Of a stretch of 64,000 nt of DNA, positions 34,440 through 45,590 are shown piece by piece (position 1 is the stretch's first letter; each line of letters opens with the position of its first letter). Origin of the DNA: Polyangium spumosum (GTDB lineage Bacteria > Myxococcota_A > Polyangia > Polyangiales > Polyangiaceae). The stretch is taken from the NCBI RefSeq assembly GCF_009649845.1, contig NZ_WJIE01000001.1, forward strand, positions 915,054 through 979,053. Reading direction: 5' to 3'. The position numbers and the translations under genes are program-made. The notes beneath the pieces were generated by a model. The model saw only the letters and a program-made list of their open reading frames with translations, made no database searches and was not told the origin of the DNA.

Positions 34440-36572
34440 ATGCGCACCCCGAGCTTTCCCCTGGTCTCGCTGGCACTCGTCCTCCTCGCCTGCGGTGGCT
34501 CGACGCCGGAAGCCGTGACGCCCCCGAACGCGGACGTCGTCGCGGCTGACAAGGCCGTCGAAACGCCGGCAAAAACCGCGGATACGCCGCCCGCCCCCGC
34601 GCCGAAGCCGGAGTTCGATCCGGTCGCCGTCGGGATGACGCCGGACGGCGCACGCAAGCTCTGCGACGAGCACCTCGCGAAGGCGAAGTCACTCGCGGAA
34701 GAGATCAAGGCGCAGAAGGGCGCGCCAGCGGAAAAACTCACGTTCGCGTCGACGGTGGGCCGCTTCGACGACGTGATCCTCGAGCTCATGAGCGCGGGCG
34801 AGTTCCCGTATCTGATGGGCGTGGCGCACCCGGACGCGGCGGTGCGCGAGGCGGCGAAGGCGTGCGAGCCGAAGACGGACGCGTTCCAGACGTCGCTCTG
34901 GCTCGACGCGGACGTGGCCTCGGTGATCCAGGCCTACGCGAAGAAGGGCGAGAAGCTCGAAGGCGAGCGCGCGCGGCTGCTCGCGGACGTGCTGCGTGAT
35001 TTCCGGCGCAACGGGCTGGAGCTCGCGGCGGACAAGCAGGCGCGGCTGCGCGAGCTCAACGCGCAGATCACCAAGAAGGGCCAGGAGTTCATGTCGAACA
35101 TCGGCGCTTCGACCGAGTGGATCGAGGTCGATCCGAAGGAGCTCGAGGGCCTGCCGAAGGAGTACGTCGCGAGCCACAAGGCGAACGACAAGAAGAAGGT
35201 CCGCATCTCGACGGACTACCCGGACTACTTCCCGTTCATCACGTACGCGAAGAACCGCAAGCTCGCGCTCGAGCTCTACGTGAAGTTCACGAACCGCGGC
35301 GGCAAGCAGAACGTGCGCCTGCTCGAGGAGCTGCTCGCGCTGCGGACCGAGAAGGCGAAGCTGCTCGGCTACGAGACCTGGGCGGACTACGCGATCGAGC
35401 CGCGCATGGCGAAGAGCCGGAAGAACGTGCGCGAGTTCCTCGACAACCTCTCGGCCGCGCTGAAGGACCCGGTGAAGTCGGAGCTCGAGGAGCTCAAGAA
35501 GGAGCACGTGCGGCTCGGCGGGAAGAAGACGGACGTCCTCTACCCGGGCGATCGGTACTACCTCGAGGACAAGGTCCGGAAGGCCAAGTACAACTTCGAC
35601 TCGCAAGCGCTCAGCGAGTACTTCGAGATCGGCGCGGTGAAGAAGGGCCTGATGGACATCACCGCGCGCATGTACGGGCTCGAGTACCGCGAGGTACCGG
35701 CGAACGCGTGGCACCCGGACGTGACCGCGTACGAGGTGTGGTCGAAGGGCGAGAAGATCGGGAAGTTCTACCTCGATCTGTATGCGCGGGCCGACAAGTA
35801 CAAGCACGCGGCGATGTTCGGCGTGCGCACGGCGAAGCGCCTGTCCGACGGGACGTGGCAGCAGCCGATGGCGGCGCTCGTGTGCAACTTCCCGAAGACG
35901 ACGGGTGATCAGCCGGGGCTGATGTCGCACGACGAGGTGACGACGTTCTTCCACGAGTTCGGCCACGTGTTGCACCAGCTCCTCACGCGCTCGGAGCTCG
36001 CGACGTACTCGGGCTCGAACGCGGTGCGCGACTTCGTGGAGGCGCCGTCGCAGATGTTCGAGGAGTGGGCGTGGTCGCGCGAGGTGCTCGACACGTTCGC
36101 GAAGCACTACAAGACGGGCGAGAAGATCCCGGACGCGATCTTCACGTCGATGACGAAGGCGCGCACGTTCGGGCTCGCGCTCGCGACGCAGCGGCAGCTC
36201 TTCCTGGCGTCGCTCGATCAGGAGATGCACGCGCGCAAGGCGCCGTTCGACACGACGAAGGTGGTGGAGGAGGTGCAGAGCAAGGTGGACGTGTTCCCGT
36301 ACGTGAAGGGGACGCACTTCCAGTCGAGCTTCGGGCACCTCATCGGCTACGACGCGGGCTACTACGGCTACCAGTGGGCCCTGAGCCTCTCGCGCGACGT
36401 GCTCACGCGCTTCCGCAAGGAAGGCCTGCTCAACACGGCGACGGCCGCCGCCTGGAGGACCGAGGTGCTCTCGAAGGGCGGCGGCGAGGACGAGCGGACG
36501 ATGATCACGCGCTTCCTCGGCCGCGCGCCGAGCCACGACGCGTACTTCGCCTACCTCAAGGGCAAAGAGTGA
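34440..36572 (+). CDS. M3 family metallopeptidase, lipoprotein form
   Basis: 710 aa with a lipobox near the start (VLLACGG), then a Pro/Ala linker, then the thimet-oligopeptidase fold. Zinc site: H505-EFG-H509 (HEFGHVLHQLL) and Glu534 in FVEAPSQMFEEW. Downstream GYDAGYYGYQWALSL is the conserved YxxGYY-type substrate loop. Members cleave short peptides; a secreted lipid-anchored form suggests degradation of peptides in the periplasm or outside. TATACG with upstream TGG lies 8 nt before the ATG. Confidence 0.92.
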   Translation: MRTPSFPLVSLALVLLACGGSTPEAVTPPNADVVAADKAVETPAKTADTPPAPAPKPEFDPVAVGMTPDGARKLCDEHLAKAKSLAEEIKAQKGAPAEKLTFASTVGRFDDVILELMSAGEFPYLMGVAHPDAAVREAAKACEPKTDAFQTSLWLDADVASVIQAYAKKGEKLEGERARLLADVLRDFRRNGLELAADKQARLRELNAQITKKGQEFMSNIGASTEWIEVDPKELEGLPKEYVASHKANDKKKVRISTDYPDYFPFITYAKNRKLALELYVKFTNRGGKQNVRLLEELLALRTEKAKLLGYETWADYAIEPRMAKSRKNVREFLDNLSAALKDPVKSELEELKKEHVRLGGKKTDVLYPGDRYYLEDKVRKAKYNFDSQALSEYFEIGAVKKGLMDITARMYGLEYREVPANAWHPDVTAYEVWSKGEKIGKFYLDLYARADKYKHAAMFGVRTAKRLSDGTWQQPMAALVCNFPKTTGDQPGLMSHDEVTTFFHEFGHVLHQLLTRSELATYSGSNAVRDFVEAPSQMFEEWAWSREVLDTFAKHYKTGEKIPDAIFTSMTKARTFGLALATQRQLFLASLDQEMHARKAPFDTTKVVEEVQSKVDVFPYVKGTHFQSSFGHLIGYDAGYYGYQWALSLSRDVLTRFRKEGLLNTATAAAWRTEVLSKGGGEDERTMITRFLGRAPSHDAYFAYLKGKE

Positions 36573-36580
36573 TCTCGGCA

Positions 36581-36601
36581 GGGGGCGCGGCTCGCGCCCC
36601 C
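36581..36601. terminator. Hairpin between convergent genes
   Basis: GGGGGCGC-N5-GCGCCCCC, a perfect 8-bp G/C stem in the 36-bp space between the M3 peptidase and the caspase-fold/TPR gene. It may serve both directions. There is no T-tract on either side. Confidence 0.5.
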
Positions 36602-36608
36602 GCCTTCC

Positions 36609-39600
36609 TCAAGGCTGCACGGAGATTCCCATCGCCTCGCGCAACGTCCCGTGTGCCTCGGAGACGGTGAACCCGATCAGATCGACGATCTTCGTCTCCG
36701 CGTCGAGCGTGCCTCGCGGCTCCGCGCGGAGCAGCGTCGAGGCGACCTCCAGGCTCCCGCAGAGCATGTAACCCGCGCGCGTCGCGCAGCGCTCCACGGC
36801 CGCGGCCCAGCGGGGTAGGTCCGGACGAACGTTTGCCCCGGCGAACGCCGAGACGGCTTGCTCCAGCGCCGCGCGTCGCTCCTCGTCGAGGTGCGCTTCG
36901 AAGAGCGGCTTGTACGCGAGCACCACGTCGCGCACCTTCGCCGGGATCGGCTCGTCCGGCAGGGCGATCGCGATCGCGCTGACGAAACACGCGCTGAGCT
37001 CCTCCAGCGACGGGTAGAAGAGCAGCAGGCGGTGATGGCCCACGTGATACGTGAGGTGCCGACCCACGAGGAACGCGAGCTCCGCGAGCGTACGACCACG
37101 CAGCGCGTGCTGACCCGCGAGCACGGTCGCCTCCTCGGCGGGGATCGCCACGAGGCTCACGGCCGCGTCCTCGCGCACGTACACGGCGGGCGGCATCACG
37201 CCGAGGAAATGGCTGCCCCACGCGAACGAACGCACGATCGAGATCGTGCTGCGTTGAAGGTCCTGCTTCTGGGATGGATCCAGCGCCGGCAACCTCCCTT
37301 CGCTGGCGAGCTGCTCGAGCCGGGCTGCGATCGCCGCGCTCGCGATCGCCTCGAGCACGCCCTCGGTGAGCGTGTCCCTCCGCTCGTCGCGCAAGAGGTC
37401 CCAGCCCTCGGCGGGCATCGCGCTCAGGAAACGCGGGACGCCGTTCGGCTTGTGCTCGTCGTGGAGGAACCGCTCGCGGGACTCGGCCACGCCGAGGTGC
37501 GTGGTCACGACGGCGGCCGCGTACGCGGCGTCCGGCTGGCGGAGCTTCTGCGCCACGTCGAAGAGATCGTGGAACGACTGGGCGCGCTGCGGATCGAGCT
37601 TCGCCGCGTCACGCAGGTGCACGAGCGCGCGCTCGTGGCGGCCGAGCGTGCGGGCGAGATCCGCGACGACGAGGTGGCCGCCGAGATCCTCGGGCCGCTC
37701 GTCGACGGAGCGCTCGAAGTAGGCGAGCGCCACGGTCGGATCCTCGAGGTGATCACGGAAGAGCAGGCCGAGCCGCCGCCCGATCTCCCAGGCCGCGCGG
37801 CGCCGCGCTTCGCCCTGCGGGAGCCTGTCGAGGCGCGAGAGCGCGCGCCGGTAGATCGCCTCGAGCTGGCTCCACTCCTGCCGCTCCGAGAGGATCCGCG
37901 CGAGCGTGTCGAGCGGCTCGAGCATGCTGGAGTCGCTGTCGATCGCGAGCTCGAGCATCTCGATCGCCAGCTCCTCGCGGTCGATGTCCTGGCAATACGT
38001 CGCGAGCTCGAGGTAGGTCGCGGCGCGATCACGCGGGACCGGCGTGAGCTCGGCGATGCGGCGGCGGGTCTCGATGGCCTTGTCGATCTCGCTCGCGTGC
38101 TCGTAGAGGCGGCGGAGCTTGCCGAGCACCAGGAGATCCTCGGGGCGGATGTCGCGGGCGCGCTCGAACGAGGTCCGCGCGCGGCCGGGATCCGAGCCGA
38201 TGCTCTCCCAGCGCTCGCCGAACTCCATCAGGTGCTCGAAGCGCTCGGTCTCGCTCGTGAGGGTCGCGAGCAGGCGCTCCTCGGCGGCGTGGACGGCGCG
38301 GAAATCGCGCTCGGCCACGTTCAGCACGACCAGCGCTTCGAGCGCGGGGCGGTACTCGGGGCGCAGGGTCAGCGCCTTGTCGAGGTTGCTGATCGCCTCC
38401 TTGCGTTTCTCCTGTCCCCACTTCGCGGTCGCGAGGCGAACGTAGAGCTCGGCGCGCTCCTCCGTATCCCCGGGCGCGAGGTGGCCGAGCGCCTTGCGGT
38501 ACTCGCCGAGCGCGCCCTCGTGATCCTTGGAGGCGAGCATCGCGTCGCCCACGTCGCGGTGGCGCACGGCCGGCGATGTCTCCACCGCCGGCGGCGTCTC
38601 GGGCGACGCGACGGGCTCGGGAGGCGGCGAGGACGCGCGAGGCGACGCGGAGGGCGCCGAGGGCTCGGCCGGCACCACGCTGATCCGCGGCGCGGGCGCG
38701 GAGACGATACCTTCGACTTGCGGGCTCGGGGTCGTCGCCGGCGCGACGGACGGAGGCGCGGGCTCGTGGATGATCACCCGCGGCACGGACTCTTCTTGCC
38801 GCGTGAACGATCGATCCTCGGGCAACGTCGCCTCTGCGTAGGCCGCGGGTGGATCGCTCCGCAGCTCGATCGGCGCGGCCTCGGGCGAGACCTCCGGCAG
38901 AGGTTCGGGCCTCGTGGGCTCGGGCGTCGTGGGCTCGGGCGAAGCCGAGCTCGGCATGATACGCGAGCGTAACGTCGTGGCGGGCCCGCCCTCGCCGAAC
39001 GCGGCGTCGTCGAGCACGACATCCACGCTCGGCGGCGACATCTCCGACGCGTGGGCGCCGAGCGGCGGCGCATCGACGGCCTCGACACGCGTGAGCGGCT
39101 TGCCGAGGCCCCCGAGCAGCGCCTCGGCCGCCTCCGATTCGAGCGTCACCTCTTCGAGCCGCTCGCCCAGGCCGAGCGCCTCCGCGTCGAGCGTCGAGGG
39201 CGCGTCGGCGAGCGCGAGCACGCCCGCGTCCTTCCAGATCGGCGATCCGACGGGCACGGGGATCAACGCGAACGGCGTCCAGCCGCGCGCGTGGGCGAAG
39301 CACGGCACCGCGCCGACGATCCCTTCCTTGATGCGCTCGTAGAGCATCCGCGCGAGCAGCCCGCGCTCGATGTCCGCGTCGTCGAGCGCGCCGATGAGCG
39401 CGCGCGTGAACGGCGACGGCCTCTCCTCCACGCCGTGCGACAGAGGGCGCGCGGCGATGAGCAGCTCGATCCCGCTGCGCGACGGGTTCACCGCGTCCTT
39501 CGCGGCGGCGACCACGGTCGCGCTGCGGAACGGATCGGCCGGCGCAGGCGCGTGACGACACTCGAGCACGAAGAGCACCGGCCCCGAGACGTGATCCTGA

Positions 39601-39917
39601 AAGACCGCGACCACGTCGGCGAGCGCGTCGCCCGTCTGCGGGTTCTCGGGATCGAGGCAGAGAAAAAACTCGCCGTCGACCGAGACCGCGACGGGGCTCG
39701 AGACGTAGAAGAGGATCTCGTCCTCCGGGCCCGGCTTGCGCGCCTCGAAGAGCGTGTCGAGCTGCTCGGCGAGATCCACGAGCGGATCGATGTCCACCAC
39801 CTCGAACGCCGTGTCGTCCGAGGGGAGACGTGATCGGAGGATGTCGCCGTCGAGCGCGCCAGGCGGCGCGCGCATGTCGGAGAGGGGCGAGGGCGTCGCG
39901 ACGATCGCCAAGCGCAT
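36609..39917 (-). CDS. Caspase-fold (degenerate) TPR repeat protein
   Basis: 1102 aa, no signal peptide. Residues 1-220 follow the caspase-like (C14) order: MRLAIVATPS, EDEILFYVSS (fits the strand ending in SGHG), GEFFLCLDPENPQ, PVLFVLECRHA with Cys120 in place of the DxCrsG cysteine, and a late SPFTRALIGAL. The catalytic His position reads SSP (about 73-75), so the dyad is broken. Residues 280-480 are low complexity, rich in Pro, Glu, Ser. Residues 480-850 hold TPR repeats, and the last 250 residues form a helical domain seen with TPR proteins in this group. An extended -10 (TGGTAGATT) lies about 40 nt upstream. Protease activity is unlikely; a scaffold role is inferred. Confidence 0.7.
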   Translation of the reverse strand: MRLAIVATPSPLSDMRAPPGALDGDILRSRLPSDDTAFEVVDIDPLVDLAEQLDTLFEARKPGPEDEILFYVSSPVAVSVDGEFFLCLDPENPQTGDALADVVAVFQDHVSGPVLFVLECRHAPAPADPFRSATVVAAAKDAVNPSRSGIELLIAARPLSHGVEERPSPFTRALIGALDDADIERGLLARMLYERIKEGIVGAVPCFAHARGWTPFALIPVPVGSPIWKDAGVLALADAPSTLDAEALGLGERLEEVTLESEAAEALLGGLGKPLTRVEAVDAPPLGAHASEMSPPSVDVVLDDAAFGEGGPATTLRSRIMPSSASPEPTTPEPTRPEPLPEVSPEAAPIELRSDPPAAYAEATLPEDRSFTRQEESVPRVIIHEPAPPSVAPATTPSPQVEGIVSAPAPRISVVPAEPSAPSASPRASSPPPEPVASPETPPAVETSPAVRHRDVGDAMLASKDHEGALGEYRKALGHLAPGDTEERAELYVRLATAKWGQEKRKEAISNLDKALTLRPEYRPALEALVVLNVAERDFRAVHAAEERLLATLTSETERFEHLMEFGERWESIGSDPGRARTSFERARDIRPEDLLVLGKLRRLYEHASEIDKAIETRRRIAELTPVPRDRAATYLELATYCQDIDREELAIEMLELAIDSDSSMLEPLDTLARILSERQEWSQLEAIYRRALSRLDRLPQGEARRRAAWEIGRRLGLLFRDHLEDPTVALAYFERSVDERPEDLGGHLVVADLARTLGRHERALVHLRDAAKLDPQRAQSFHDLFDVAQKLRQPDAAYAAAVVTTHLGVAESRERFLHDEHKPNGVPRFLSAMPAEGWDLLRDERRDTLTEGVLEAIASAAIAARLEQLASEGRLPALDPSQKQDLQRSTISIVRSFAWGSHFLGVMPPAVYVREDAAVSLVAIPAEEATVLAGQHALRGRTLAELAFLVGRHLTYHVGHHRLLLFYPSLEELSACFVSAIAIALPDEPIPAKVRDVVLAYKPLFEAHLDEERRAALEQAVSAFAGANVRPDLPRWAAAVERCATRAGYMLCGSLEVASTLLRAEPRGTLDAETKIVDLIGFTVSEAHGTLREAMGISVQP

Positions 39918-40045
39918 CAGGCTGCTCCCGGGCCGCGGGCCTTCATCGAAGAGGGCAATCTACCAGGCCTCGGGCGCGGAGAGCGCGGCGAACGACAAGC
40001 CCCCCGCGCTCCCGGTATCCTGGGCCGCAATCCGCGCGCCGGCGC

Positions 40046-41347
40046 TCACGGGCCCTTCGTTCGCGCCGTGGGCAGCCGCCCTACCAGCTCGGCGCCGTTC
40101 GCCGGGCGCCGATCGTCCGGGCCGATGCACACGTCGGCGAACGCCCGGAAGCGCAAAGCCTCGTCCGAGGCGAGCCCTCGCTCCCCGAGCCGGTGGAGCA
40201 CGTCTTCGAGCACGCGGCCGTAGCCGTACACGTCGTCCCGCGGGTCACAAGGCCGGCCGGCGATACGCTCGGGGGAGACGTACCCGGCGCTGCCCCCCTC
40301 GCCGCGGGCGCCGAGCGGACGCGCGATGCCGAAGTCGCCGAGCAAGGGCTCGCCGGTGTCCCGGAGGAGCACGTTCGCCGGCTTGACGTCCGCGTGGACG
40401 AACCCCGCCGCGTGGAGCCGCGCGAGCGCCCGGGCGAGCGGGAGCGCCCAGCGCTCCATCGGGAGCAGCGCCTCGAGATCACCCCGCGCGAGCACGTCGC
40501 GCACCGAGCCACGCGGCAACCACTCGAGCGCGAGCCAGCCCTCCTCCGGATCGGCGTCGAGCACGCGGATCACGCCGGGACCGCGCATCCGATCGGCGAG
40601 CCGCGCCTCGCGCTCGAGGTGCTCTCGATCGCGCCCGCGCCGATGGTAAACCTTGAACGCGAGGCGCCGGCCGAGCAGCTCGTCCTCCGCCTCGTAGACC
40701 GTCCCTGCGCCTCCACGCGCCACCTCGCGTAGCAGGCGGAACGGCGCGCGCGCGCCTGCGTCCGTCACCACCGTGGCCTCGTCGAGCCGCCGCGCGGGGC
40801 CGGGCGCCGCGCCGAGCGCCGCGCGCCACCGCGTGTGCCGCTCCCGCGCGCCCGGCGTGTCGATGCTCCGCGCGAGCACGCGCTCGATCGTGCCGAGCGC
40901 CCGCGGGAGCTGGCCGAGCGAGGCGTGCAGATCCGCCGCGAGCAGCAGCGCCGGCGTGCTCGACGCGTTCGCCAGGGCTTCGAGCGCGCCCCGCTCGTCT
41001 CCACGCGCCGCGAGGATGTCCGCGCACGCGAGCCGCACGGCCTCGGGCACGGGGCGCGCTTCCGCGGCTTCCCGCACCCGCGCCGCGGCCTCGGCCTCCC
41101 GCACCGTCCCGCGCGCCTTGCGCAGGAGCAGGATCGCGGCTTCTTCGCTCGGCCCGTCCGGCGCGCCCACCCGCGCGAGCTGCGCGAGCTCGGCGGAGGC
41201 TTCATCGACGGCGGCAGGCGCGGGCGCGTCGCGTGGCTCTCCCACCTTCGCGCTCGCGCGTTCGTCCGCGTCGCTCGGGGCCTGCTCGGCCGCGGCGAGG
41301 TCGCCCTCGCCGAAGAGCCTCCCCTTGATCTTCCGCCACAAACTCAC
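40046..41347 (-). CDS. Serine/threonine protein kinase
   Basis: 433 aa; a GTG start overlaps the FHA gene stop (GTGA). The N-terminal 200 residues are helical, TPR-like. The C-terminal kinase domain has RGGAGTVYEAED (Gly-loop), LAFKVY (ATP-binding Lys), a Glu in REARLADRM, HADVKPANVLL (catalytic Asp, HRD changed to HAD), GDFGIARP (metal-binding Asp) and YVSPERI. All catalytic residues are present, so it should be active. The HRD-Arg replacement suggests that activation-loop phosphorylation is not required. It is probably coupled to the upstream FHA protein. Confidence 0.88.
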   Translation of the reverse strand: MSLWRKIKGRLFGEGDLAAAEQAPSDADERASAKVGEPRDAPAPAAVDEASAELAQLARVGAPDGPSEEAAILLLRKARGTVREAEAAARVREAAEARPVPEAVRLACADILAARGDERGALEALANASSTPALLLAADLHASLGQLPRALGTIERVLARSIDTPGARERHTRWRAALGAAPGPARRLDEATVVTDAGARAPFRLLREVARGGAGTVYEAEDELLGRRLAFKVYHRRGRDREHLEREARLADRMRGPGVIRVLDADPEEGWLALEWLPRGSVRDVLARGDLEALLPMERWALPLARALARLHAAGFVHADVKPANVLLRDTGEPLLGDFGIARPLGARGEGGSAGYVSPERIAGRPCDPRDDVYGYGRVLEDVLHRLGERGLASDEALRFRAFADVCIGPDDRRPANGAELVGRLPTARTKGP

Positions 41348-42567
41348 GCGAAGCTCCCGCTCCCTTCGCGGCCCCCTCCGGCCACGCGTAACACCACGGG
41401 CCCGCCGCGGCGCGCGCGGATCTCGTCGCCCTGGCAGAGCTCCACCTCGGCGGCGAGCTCGAACTCGCCCAGGATCGGCCGCGGCGCCCCGCTCGGCGTC
41501 CGCAGCACCACGAACCCGCTCTCGCCGTGCGCGACGTGATCGACACGGAGCGCGCCCACCACGAGCGCGCCGAGCGGCGCGAGGAGACGTGTTCCGGCCA
41601 CGGTCACGATCACGCCCTCCGGCGCGAGCTCTCCTTCGGGCGACGACGTCGGCCGCTCGATCACGCACGGCACCTCGCCGCCGAGCTCGAGGCGGATCCC
41701 CTGGCCCACCGGGATCGCTCCCTCGATCCGCGCCCCGGCCAGCATCGTCCCGTTCCGCGTGTCGAGATCCTCCACGAAGACCTCGCTCCCTTCGCGGCGG
41801 ATGCGCAGGTGCGTGCGGCTCACGGCCCGCGCGCCCACGAGGATCGTCGCTTCGCCGCGGCCGATCGTCACCTCCTCGCCGAGCGCGACGTGGTGCAGCT
41901 TTCCGCCGATCTCCAGATCGACCTGCGGGCCCGTCGCGAGGCGAGCTCGGATCGCGCGCGCCGCGTCGGCGACGACGTCGTCGTCTCGCTCGGCGAGCGC
42001 GGCCCGCGCGACCTCCAGCGCGGCGCGGCGCTCGGCGGTCCGATCGAGATCGGCCACGCGCCTGCGCACGTCCGTCACTTCGCGGACCTTGCGAGACTCC
42101 GCGTGGGACGCCTTGAGGCGCTCTTCGAGCTTCTCGATCGCGCCCATCTCCGTGAGCACCCGGATCTCCGACTCGGCGTCCCCGAGCTCGGCGTAGACCT
42201 CGGCGGCTCGTTCGAGTTGCCCCGCGCTCTCGAGCTCGCGGGCGACGCGGGCGAGCTCGCTCTTCAGCGACGAGCCGCCGCGGGTGCGGATCACGTCGAG
42301 CGTCAGATGCGCCTTCCGACCGAGCGCTCGCTTCTGGAGCTCCTCGCTCTTTGCGGTGCGCGCGGCGACGTCGCAGAACGCGATACGTTGCTCGGCCGAT
42401 CCTTCGGCGTCGGCGCGGAGCAGGAGCACGCGCGCAGCGTCGTCCGGCAGCTCGGCCTCGACGTACAGCGTGGCCGCGGAAGCGAGGTCACCGGCGAGCT
42501 CCCGGGCGCGCGCCTCCTTGGCTCGTCGGCCCTCGCCCCAGCGCAGGAAGCGATCGAAGAGACCCAC
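41344..42567 (-). CDS. FHA domain protein
   Basis: 407 aa, GTG start. Residues 1-200 are helical with TPR-like pairs (LAGDLASAATLYVEAEL, LERAAEVYAELGDAE). A forkhead-associated domain covers about 220-310 with the phosphothreonine-binding motifs GRGEA, SRTHLRI and LDTRNGTMLAG. A second beta-rich region follows, possibly another FHA-like fold lacking the motifs. FHA domains bind pThr, so this is a plausible substrate or adaptor of the kinase overlapping it. A TACCAT box is 8 nt before the start. Divergent from pilB. Confidence 0.85.
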   Translation of the reverse strand: MGLFDRFLRWGEGRRAKEARARELAGDLASAATLYVEAELPDDAARVLLLRADAEGSAEQRIAFCDVAARTAKSEELQKRALGRKAHLTLDVIRTRGGSSLKSELARVARELESAGQLERAAEVYAELGDAESEIRVLTEMGAIEKLEERLKASHAESRKVREVTDVRRRVADLDRTAERRAALEVARAALAERDDDVVADAARAIRARLATGPQVDLEIGGKLHHVALGEEVTIGRGEATILVGARAVSRTHLRIRREGSEVFVEDLDTRNGTMLAGARIEGAIPVGQGIRLELGGEVPCVIERPTSSPEGELAPEGVIVTVAGTRLLAPLGALVVGALRVDHVAHGESGFVVLRTPSGAPRPILGEFELAAEVELCQGDEIRARRGGPVVLRVAGGGREGSGSFA

Positions 42568-42650
42568 TGGGCGGCATGGTAGCGCGCCTCGGAAGCGCTC
42601 GGCGAGACCTGTTGACTCTCCCCTTCCCTCCGCGGACCATCGCAGGCTCG

Positions 42651-44363
<1,713 letters not shown>

Positions 44364-44365
44364 CC

Positions 44366-45484
44366 ATGACCGCGGAGACGCCGGGGCGCGAGCCGCTCCG
44401 TTACACGATCCAGCAGCTCCTCAAGGTCATGGTCGACAAGGGGGCGAGCGACATGCACATCACGCGGAACTCGCCTCCGCTCTTGCGCATCGACGGCTCG
44501 GTCGTCCCGCTCAAGCTCCCGCCGCTCAACGACGAGGACACGAAGGAGCTCTGCTACTCGGTCCTCAGCGAGGATCAGAGGATCACCTTCGAGAAGAAGA
44601 ACGAGCTCGACCTCTCCTTCGGCCTTTCGAATGTCTCCCGCTTCCGCGCCAACATCTTCATGCAGCGCGGCGCCGTCGCGGGCGCGTTCCGCCAGATCCC
44701 CTTCAAGATCCTGACCTTCGAAGACCTCGGCTTGCCGCCCGTCGCCGCCGAGATCGCCAACAAGCCCCGCGGCCTCGTGCTCGTCACCGGCCCGACCGGC
44801 TCCGGCAAGAGCACCACGCTCGCGAGCATCATCGACAAGATCAACTCCGAGCAGCGCCTGCACATCATCACGGTCGAGGACCCGATCGAGTACATCCACA
44901 ACCACAAGCTCTCGGTCGTGAACCAGCGCGAGGTCGGCGCCGACACGGCCTCGTTCAAGGACGCGCTCAAGTACATCCTCCGCCAGGATCCGGACGCCGT
45001 GCTCGTCGGCGAGATGCGCGACCTCGAGACCATCGAGGCGGCGCTCACGATCGCCGAGACGGGCCACCTCGTCTTCGCCACGCTGCACACGAACAGCGCG
45101 GTCTCCTCGATCAACCGCATCATCGACGTCTTCCCCGCGCATCAGCAGTCGCAGGTCCGCGCGCAGCTCAGCTTCACGCTCGCGGCGGTCATGACGCAGC
45201 AGCTCGTCCCGAAGGTCGGCGGAGGCCGCGCGCTCGCGGTGGAGATCATGGTGCCGAACGCGGCCATCCGGAACCTCATCCGCGAGGACAAACTCCACCA
45301 GATCTACTCGCAGATGCAGGTCGGCCAGGCGGGCAGCGGCATGCAGACGATGAACCAGTGCCTCTACGGCCTCTACCAGCGCCGCTTGATCTCGCTCGAA
45401 GACGCGCTCGCGCACGCGGGTGACATCGAGGAGCTGCGCGCCATGATCGAAGGGCGCGCCGTCCGCCGAGGCCCCGCTACCTAG
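44366..45484 (+). CDS. pilT: Type IV pilus retraction ATPase PilT
   Basis: 372 aa. Walker A GPTGSGKSTT (Lys148), EDPIEYIHNHKLSVVNQREV, the DAVLVGEMRDLETIEAALT Walker B region, ETGHLVFATLHTNSA, and the C-terminal AIRNLIREDKLHQIYSQMQ with the AIRNLIRE motif of PilT needed for retraction. Operon with pilB. pilC, often next, is not here; lexA follows instead. Confidence 0.96.
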   Translation: MTAETPGREPLRYTIQQLLKVMVDKGASDMHITRNSPPLLRIDGSVVPLKLPPLNDEDTKELCYSVLSEDQRITFEKKNELDLSFGLSNVSRFRANIFMQRGAVAGAFRQIPFKILTFEDLGLPPVAAEIANKPRGLVLVTGPTGSGKSTTLASIIDKINSEQRLHIITVEDPIEYIHNHKLSVVNQREVGADTASFKDALKYILRQDPDAVLVGEMRDLETIEAALTIAETGHLVFATLHTNSAVSSINRIIDVFPAHQQSQVRAQLSFTLAAVMTQQLVPKVGGGRALAVEIMVPNAAIRNLIREDKLHQIYSQMQVGQAGSGMQTMNQCLYGLYQRRLISLEDALAHAGDIEELRAMIEGRAVRRGPAT

Positions 45485-45551
45485 CGAGCCCGCGGATCCA
45501 GCCTCGCGCGTCCCCTCCCCGGATCCTCCCGTAAGAAACAAAGCAGGAGTT

Positions 45552-45580
45552 TTGACACCCCCCCGCCCGTTCAGTAGGGT
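45552..45580 (+). promoter_or_regulatory. Predicted lexA promoter
   Basis: TTGACA (45552-45557), exactly 17 nt, TAGGGT (45575-45580). It is the best -35 in the window. The start codon is 10 nt beyond the -10 box, so the mRNA would be leaderless or nearly so. Confidence 0.65.
45559..45575 (+). promoter_or_regulatory. Candidate LexA operator in the lexA promoter
   Basis: A GTTCAG half-site (45569-45574) lies between the -35 and -10 boxes and abuts the -10. It agrees, from memory, with the 3' half of the M. xanthus LexA box CTRHAMRYBYGTTCAGS; the 5' half matches poorly (run of C). Position predicts autorepression. Confidence 0.4.
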
Positions 45581-45590
45581 AGGCGCTGCG

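Noticed and set aside
42612-42640. TTGACT-N17-GACCAT as a pilB promoter
   Set aside because: The -35 is fair but the -10 does not resemble the TAnnnT boxes seen elsewhere in the window.
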